Positions 58,421 through 64,000 of a stretch of 64,000 nucleotides of DNA are shown here, in pieces. The stretch is taken from the NCBI GenBank assembly GCA_029582155.1, contig CM055907.1, positions 28,412,432-28,476,431 of the forward strand. Direction: 5' to 3'. The stretch comes from Panopea generosa. Taxonomy: Eukaryota > Mollusca > Bivalvia > Adapedonta > Hiatellidae. The translations under genes and the position numbers were made by a program. The notes beneath the pieces were generated by a model. It did no database searches. It worked only from the letters and a program-made list of their open reading frames with translations, and was not told where the DNA came from. Each line of letters opens with the position of its first letter. Position 1 is the first letter of the stretch.

Positions 58421-58885
58421 CTCACACCACTATTACATTTTCCATAGGGCTCCATTGTAACATTTATGTCCAAAACAGAGTGAAAAATTAAATTCTGCAG
58501 CATGTGTCTGGGCTCAAATTCTTCACTGGTTCAAGATATGCAATTATAAAGAAAAAAAAGTATACCTTGACCAGGTTGTTTTTTTTTAAATTCAATGCTT
58601 TTGTGAGACCTATCAATTTCCAGAGTAATGATATGTCAACTATTCGCCCTAGATGCGGTTCGAACCAACAATTCTTAAATGACACAGAATTGTCCAGAAA
58701 GCTGGTATCAGCATCAAATTTTCAGTGGTGATTTCTAAAATACTGACCATTTAACTAATGCTAGCAAAAAACAAAACATTGCAGTACAAAGCCCTGAAAA
58801 AAGAAGAAAAAGAGAACTAAAGTTTTATTTCTACCTCCTTCATCTGTAGGTCCGGAGTACTCAAGGGAGATAATAGTGGTATGAG
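58421..58885. repeat. Left terminal repeat copy
   Basis: 465 bp. Compared with the right copy it has only scattered differences (CTTGACCAGG vs CTTAACCAGG, AAAGCTGG vs AAGGTGG, GTATGAG vs GTGTGAG), so divergence is low. Confidence 0.9.
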
Positions 58886-60254
58886 TCCTGAAGAGGACTT
58901 TTTTTTTAAATTTAAGATTCTAAATTTACATATTATGTAACAATACTCAATACAAGTTCAATAAAGCTAAATGCATCCCCACATCTGAACTAGTTCTGCA
59001 ATAAAATAAGTTTTAGTGACACATGGTTTCAGTCAAAACGCTGCTATTTCTTGTAAAAAGCAAGAATTCACAACCCTACAGTCTAAATTTCATGATAACT
59101 TGACCAATTGTATCTAAAAAGGTCTGAAATTTTCACAACTACATGGTAAAATGAAAAGGTGTCTGAAAATGGAAAGCAAAACAGACATTTTGATTACAGA
59201 AAAATGATATTGTGGAACAAAACTTATTAAACATAACATATTTTAGATAAAATTTCAATATCACAATGATATGGCAGCAACACAAGCAAACAATTCAAGC
59301 TATTTTCATGCTAAAGTACTCCATTACCCTGTCTACACATCAATTCCAATATAAGAAGGGCAACACAGGCTCAATAGATAATGCATACATGACATTCAAT
59401 GTAAAATTCTGCATATCTATAGCATTTTCTATAAAAATGGAGTACAAGCAAAAACTTCGCGAAATTCATTGATTCGACGCAGAATTTAATGCGACAACAA
59501 CCGAAAACAACCGAAGTTAACTGTAAGCTGGCCTCTCGGCAAGATTGCAACTACTGCCTTTTCATAATTAAACAATAAAAATTAGTACAAACTCCCAGTC
59601 CACTGTAAATATGCAATTTATTTCATTTTGCAAACAATTCTATTTTTGTATGCTGAAATAAGTGGGTGGGGTAATAAATTAATGTAAAAATCAGCTTAAA
59701 ATTCACAATCTGAGCAATAAGCATGCCCATTGGAATTCAGTGTGATCTTGCAGATACTTCAACCTGAATTAAGGGTTGGTAGCTCTACAGAAATATGGCA
59801 AAACCACACATGATGGAGAGAGTGTCACAAATGGGATCTGTCTATGAGGACAGGTGTTCATGAAATATGAGACTGGACACTGCTCATAAACCTAAACTTA
59901 GGGCAAGGAAACACCAAAATGACCATCTACAGAGTAAACCAGCATTCTGCCATGCATTAGACATGATGTATCTCTCTTTTTGTTTCCACATTTAACAGAA
60001 TACTAAATCATACATGGATAATATGAATATCAAGAAATTGACATATACAAAGTTTGGTCAATGTGTGTAATCTCTATCATAAATGCATGAAAAAAAATGC
60101 AAATCTGCACCATCAGTTATATTGAAATGTTTAAAAACTCAGATTGTGTTCAACTATTCATAACATGTCCAAATTATAGTTTAATACCTTCTATTTAAAG
60201 AAATCAGCATCCCTCAACACTGCAACATGCAGATCTGTCAGTTTCTGTTAACGT

Positions 60255-60718
60255 CTCACACCACTATTACATTTCCCATAGGGCTCCATTGTAACATTTA
60301 TGTCCAAAACAGAGTGAAAAATTAAATTCTGCAGCATGTGTCTGGGCTCAAATTCTTCACTGGTTCAAGATATGCAATTATAAAGAAAAAAAAGTATACC
60401 TTAACCAGGTTGGTTTTTTTTAAATTCAATGCTTTTGTGAGACCTATCAATTTCCAGAGTAATGATATGTCAACTATTCGCCCTAGATGCGGTTCGAACC
60501 AACAATTCTGAAATGACACAGAATTGTCCAGAAGGTGGTATCAGCATCAAATTTTCAGTGGTGATTTCTAAAATACTGACCATTTAACTCATGCTAGCAA
60601 AAAACAAAACATTGCAGTACAAAGCCCTGAAAAAAGAAGAAAAAGAGAACTAAAGTTTTATTTCTACCTCCTTCATCTGTAGGTCCGGAGTACTCAAGGG
60701 AGATAATAGTGGTGTGAG
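60255..60718. repeat. Right terminal repeat copy
   Basis: 464 bp, direct orientation relative to 58421-58885. The ends CTCACACCACTATTA and TAATAGTGGTGTGAG are perfect inverted 15-mers. Confidence 0.9.
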
Positions 60719-60720
60719 TC

Positions 60721-61330
60721 CTATAAGTCTCTACTAAATGTTGAACACTATTTAATTCTAGATTTACCATATAAATATAGAAAAGCTATTTCAAATTTTC
60801 CTTTCTGATGTCATAACCTTATGATAGAAAATGGAAGACAAATTGGTATAGATAGACAATTAAGATATTGCACTCTCTGCTTAATGACAAATACTTATGT
60901 TGTTGAAGATGAATACCATTTTTCTTTAAATGTCCATTGTATAACAATATGAGAGCTATCTGTTTTAAAGATATTTGGTTACACAACAGTTCTCATAACT
61001 TAGTCATCTCCCTTATGTCGTCTACAAAAACAGATGAAGTTTCGTCAATTGCAAAATATTTTAACTTAAAGAAAACTAGAGCTTAATAAGCTTGTATAAT
61101 CAGCAAAAGTATCTCGATTATAAATTCAAATGTATAGATCTGCATATGCTATTATGCTATTGTATATTTGTCACTCCCCATGTCAATTTGTACTTTTTAT
61201 TTTTTTGTATTTTGGGCCTGAGGCCTATATTACCTGAATAACTGTACTGTACTGTACTGTACTGTACTGTACTGTACTGTACTGTACTGGTACAGGTACT
61301 GGTACCTGTACTGTACTGTACTGTATTGAA
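60721..61330 (+). pseudogene. LINE 3' part with (ACTGT)n tail
   Basis: YKYRKAISNFRLSD, NGRQIGIDRQLRYCTLC and EDEYHFSLNCPLYNNMRA are the C-terminal zinc-knuckle-like (C..C...H....C) region of the LINE ORF. A 3' UTR with TTTTGGGCCTGAGGCCTATA, TTACCTGAATAA then runs into about 15 ACTGT pentamers (61241-61325), the usual simple-repeat tail. Frameshifts are present. Confidence 0.8.
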
Positions 61331-61712
61331 ATAAATCTAATGTGTTACGTTGTTTTTAAAAAACACAGTTGTCTGTGAATTCCGAACAATTAATTTGCCA
61401 AATAATTAATCCCTTGCCTGCTATTTTATCAATTTAGGCCACTGTATGATTTAGTCGGGATGTTCAGTTTCCTGTCAAAGTCCTTGTCAACACGTTGGTT
61501 AAAGTCTTAAGAGGATCATGCAGAAATTGCATGATGACACTGTGACCACCCTGGGTGAAAGATACACTGAATTGCTCAATTTATCTTACTTCATAGAACT
61601 TCTATGTGTGCAATAGGAACACCGTATCCCTGCGCCTATGGACCGACATTTATTCGTGCGAACACTTCACTTGTCAAACTTTGTAAATAAAAAAACATAC
61701 AGAGTTACTTAC

Positions 61713-61810
61713 GTGCAAACTAGTCCGTCCTTGTTTAGTTACTTTGCATCTTCCTAAATAACAGGAACGCACACACTGTCACACCACCAGGACCTTAATA
61801 TAAGCGTGAA
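61713..61810 (-). other. Possible 5' non-coding exon of the acyltransferase
   Basis: The minus strand has TTTGCAC|GTAAGTAACT, a perfect consensus donor hexamer, preceded by non-AT-rich sequence. The 5' UTR acceptor at 56325 needs a partner upstream and this is the best-looking donor I noticed. The intervening 5.4 kb would hold the nested LINE. Inference only. Confidence 0.25.
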
Positions 61811-62064
61811 AAGTGTGAACTATGAACATCGTGACATTGAACTTGTTATCAGTTGCTGGTTCCAGTCATTAGTTTTTGCACAGAAAACTGGATGCGAGCA
61901 GAGTACCAATTATCATTGGTCTGGTACCTTGTCCTGCTTATTTTCCTGGTTTGACAGGGTACCAGGCTAAATCGGACTCATGCGCCCGTATCGTGCTTGT
62001 TTTATAGTTTTCACCCCAAACACGTATTCAACAGAGTATAGGAGCCAGAATATTCGCATACACT

Positions 62065-62165
62065 GGCGGAACCAGAGTGGAACTGGCGGAACTAGAGTGG
62101 GAACTGGCGGAACTAGAGTGGGCACTGATGGAACCAGAGTGGGCACTGATGGAACTAGAGTGTGA
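62065..62165. repeat. ~20-bp tandem repeat, five copies
   Basis: GGAACTAGAGTGGGAACTGG/GGCACTGATGGAACCAGAGT units. Next to it (62300-62370), CTAAAACCCGTTCAAATTCC is repeated twice. Confidence 0.8.
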
Positions 62166-62784
62166 ACACTGAAATTTCCTGAATTATTCAAAATAGTTGC
62201 TTTATATAAATGAAAAAAATATAGATATATATCTAAATGGAGACTTTATCTAGATCTATAACATTTCCAAAAAAAGACTAAAGGAATATATCAGGAAAAA
62301 ACGGGTATTACTAAAACCCGTTCAAATTCCGGGGTACTACCAAAACCCGGTCAAATTCCGGCCGATCCAGTCACTTTTTTGGCCGTGGGGAAAAGGCAAA
62401 TGTGGCGTGTATACTAGTGATTATGATGTTAAACAGCCCTTATCCCATTAATAATGTACTGCCCTTGACATATATATCAATAAAATATATGAATAAAAAT
62501 AAAATAATGCCTTAAATTTTGTCTTGAAGTTTACCGTTTTTATGACGTTTTTTTGACGATTTTTCGCTGTTATTGACTAATTCCGGCTGCGTTTGAATGG
62601 CTGTTTAAAGTATATTCATTGTAACTAACCATGGTTTTAATCAATTCTTACCTTACAAAGATTAAGCTATGCTGAATCTATAACAATGAAAATAACAACA
62701 TAATCAATAACATATAATTGTATAATTTCGATCGTATTTTCTATAAAAAACTGGCGATTTCACCGTAGTGGCGTATTTACCGCA

Positions 62785-62910
62785 CGTTGTAAGATTTAGA
62801 CAATATTTACAAGACGTAACAAAACGTTGTAAGATTTATACACTATTTACAAGACGTAACAAAACGTTGTAAGATTTAGACAATATTTACAAGTCGTAAC
62901 AAAACTTTAT
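62785..62910. repeat. 40-bp tandem repeat, three copies
   Basis: The unit is ACGTTGTAAGATTTAGACAA, then TATTTACAAGACGTAACAAA. It ends in a degenerate fourth start (AACTTTATAAC). Confidence 0.85.
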
Positions 62911-63000
62911 AACAAAGTTAAACGAATAAAGAATACAACGTTGTGTACATGCAGCTTCTATGCTGTGTATAGAAGGTTTACCTTTACGAATCATATATTA

Positions 63001-63969
63001 CGGATGATCTGATGCAATAGTGTTCAATATAGAATATAATTTTTGTTTTATTTTCTTAAAAAAGAGGCAGATTCACAAGCATTTATATTAATGTTATTAA
63101 TTATATGTGTTCAATATGTGAGTGGAGCCAAGTCCCTTGAGGGCTTTCTCTGTGCCATTGGAAATGATATAAGAATTAAATAAATGAAGTGTTTCCAGTG
63201 CAAAGTGCTAGTGCTGTTAAAATTTGTGAAATGAAAGAGAATTGGCTAAAATCTAAGATATATAAATGTGCTAAAACCGAAGAAATTTAATAACAAGTTA
63301 CAGAATGTGCTGGAGTAGTTTTTTTCTTTCTTTCTTTTTTCCTGATGTGCTACAAGCGTTATATCATAAAATTGTGTCAATAAGTTGAATGATTATATTA
63401 AATGAATTAAAATCAATAAAATTGCTCGTTATTTTATTTAGCACATTTAGAAATAACCCTTTTATAATATTGATTACCATACACAATTGTTCACAAATGC
63501 CACCCATCATATTGGGGATTTTGATTTCCCATCAAGGGGATTTTGACTACACCATAATTTTTGCCATGGGGATTTTGAATGCCCATCAAGGGGATTTTGA
63601 CTACTCTGTTAATTCTGTCGAGGGGATTTTGATTACCATGTCATTTTTGAGCCATGGGGATTTTGAAGTACACTCGTTGGAACCATATAAAGTGCGACGT
63701 TCGGCATTGGTCGAAAAATAGAAATACACCTTCTTCTAACATAGATTTATATTTGTCCAATCTAGACGAACTTTTAAAATGTACCTCTGCGGATCAGTTG
63801 CGGGCAGCTGCATGTTATGACTATTTTAATTGCAATATTAAGCCTGATATTTTAAAATATTCAAGCCGATGGTACCATTATCAATTGAAATTTTAGAATT
63901 GTCCGTCGTATTTAAATGAAATTGAAATATAGATATTTTGATAGTTAAACTATTGCATCAGATCATCCG
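63001..63969. mobile_element. TA-flanked element with perfect 20-bp terminal inverted repeats
   Basis: CGGATGATCTGATGCAATAG at 63001-63020 is exactly complemented at 63950-63969, with TA on both outer sides (62999-63000 and 63970-63971). A TA duplication is typical of Tc1/mariner-type elements. The interior (about 0.93 kb) has no transposase. It holds about seven GGGGATTTTGA motifs (63513-63668), some in TGCCCATCAAGGGGATTTTG context, and an 80-codon plus ORF (63654-63896) of unknown nature ending ILKYSSRWYHYQLKF. Confidence 0.8.
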
Positions 63970-64000
63970 TAAATCCTATATTAATAATCTATCGTGTACT

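Larger units (their letters stand above)
58418..60720. mobile_element. Insertion with ~465-bp direct terminal repeats inside the LINE
   Basis: Two nearly identical copies (58421-58885 and 60255-60718) lie in the same orientation, flanking 1.37 kb of non-coding DNA. Each copy starts CTCACACCACTATTA and ends with its inverted complement TAATAGTGGTRTGAG. The whole block is bounded by CTATAA (58412-58417 and 60721-60726), a possible 6-bp target duplication. The LINE reading resumes on the far side. Direct terminal repeats plus a target duplication suggest a non-autonomous LTR-like element. No gag, pol, primer site or TG..CA ends were seen, so two MITEs with captured DNA are an alternative. Confidence 0.65.

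Noticed and set aside
58488-58731. ORFs MSFKNCWFEPHLGR... and MSGLKFFTGSRY... (also at 60322-60519)
   Set aside because: They occur identically in both 465-bp terminal repeats and resemble no protein family I know.
61967-62191. ORFs VGTDGTRVGTDGTRV and VPTLVPSVPTLVP
   Set aside because: Translations of the ~20-bp tandem repeat at 62065-62165.

Overview
The window is eukaryotic genomic DNA, almost certainly from a mollusc and probably a bivalve. This is inferred from AT-rich sequence, many GT-AG introns, one assembly gap of exactly 500 N, numerous tRNA-headed SINEs, and mollusc-type dispersed repeats (a GGGCCATAACT / CCAAAATGCAA family and an AGCTCACC...GGTGAGCT family). The species cannot be read from the sequence.

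Two protein-coding genes are supported, both on the minus strand. (1) A complete CCDC39 gene, 44048 down to 15291: 21 coding exons joined in frame at GT-AG sites give 947 codons plus stop, close to the vertebrate length. CCDC39 is a coiled-coil axonemal protein of motile cilia and acts with CCDC40 as the 96-nm ruler on doublet microtubules. (2) A DGAT2/MOGAT-family acyltransferase, 56265 down to 46654. Three coding exons are visible and carry the YFP, HPHG and RxGF...VP..FGE motifs. The last coding exon is missing and may lie in the N gap at 45001-45500. A 5' untranslated exon may lie near 61.7 kb.

Layout. 1-14 kb: intergenic, with SINEs and two large tandem arrays in opposite orientation (2.75-6.6 kb and 8.75-9.9 kb) built from tRNA-like SINE heads. 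14-44 kb: CCDC39, with tandem arrays in introns 5, 8 and 14. 44.2-46.6 kb: a decayed LINE reverse transcriptase, the gap and a SINE-core minisatellite. 46.6-56.3 kb: the acyltransferase gene, whose intron 2 holds a 2.3-kb 20-bp satellite and whose intron 1 holds a TTAA-flanked element and a foldback. 56.4-64 kb: nested transposable elements, namely a LINE with an ACTGT tail split by a block with 465-bp direct terminal repeats, and a TA-flanked TIR element.

The most unusual structure is the 7.1-kb array in CCDC39 intron 5. Each 81-bp unit carries about 40 nt of the 3' end of coding exon 5 plus its 5' splice site, in sense orientation, about 71 times. An additional 26-bp subunit repeats the donor alone. 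Independently, the satellite in the acyltransferase intron 2 places a strong 5' splice-site match (AGTGGTAAGT) in sense in most 20-bp units. Both genes therefore transcribe long arrays of U1-complementary motifs. No prokaryotic gene, CRISPR array or true RNA gene was found.
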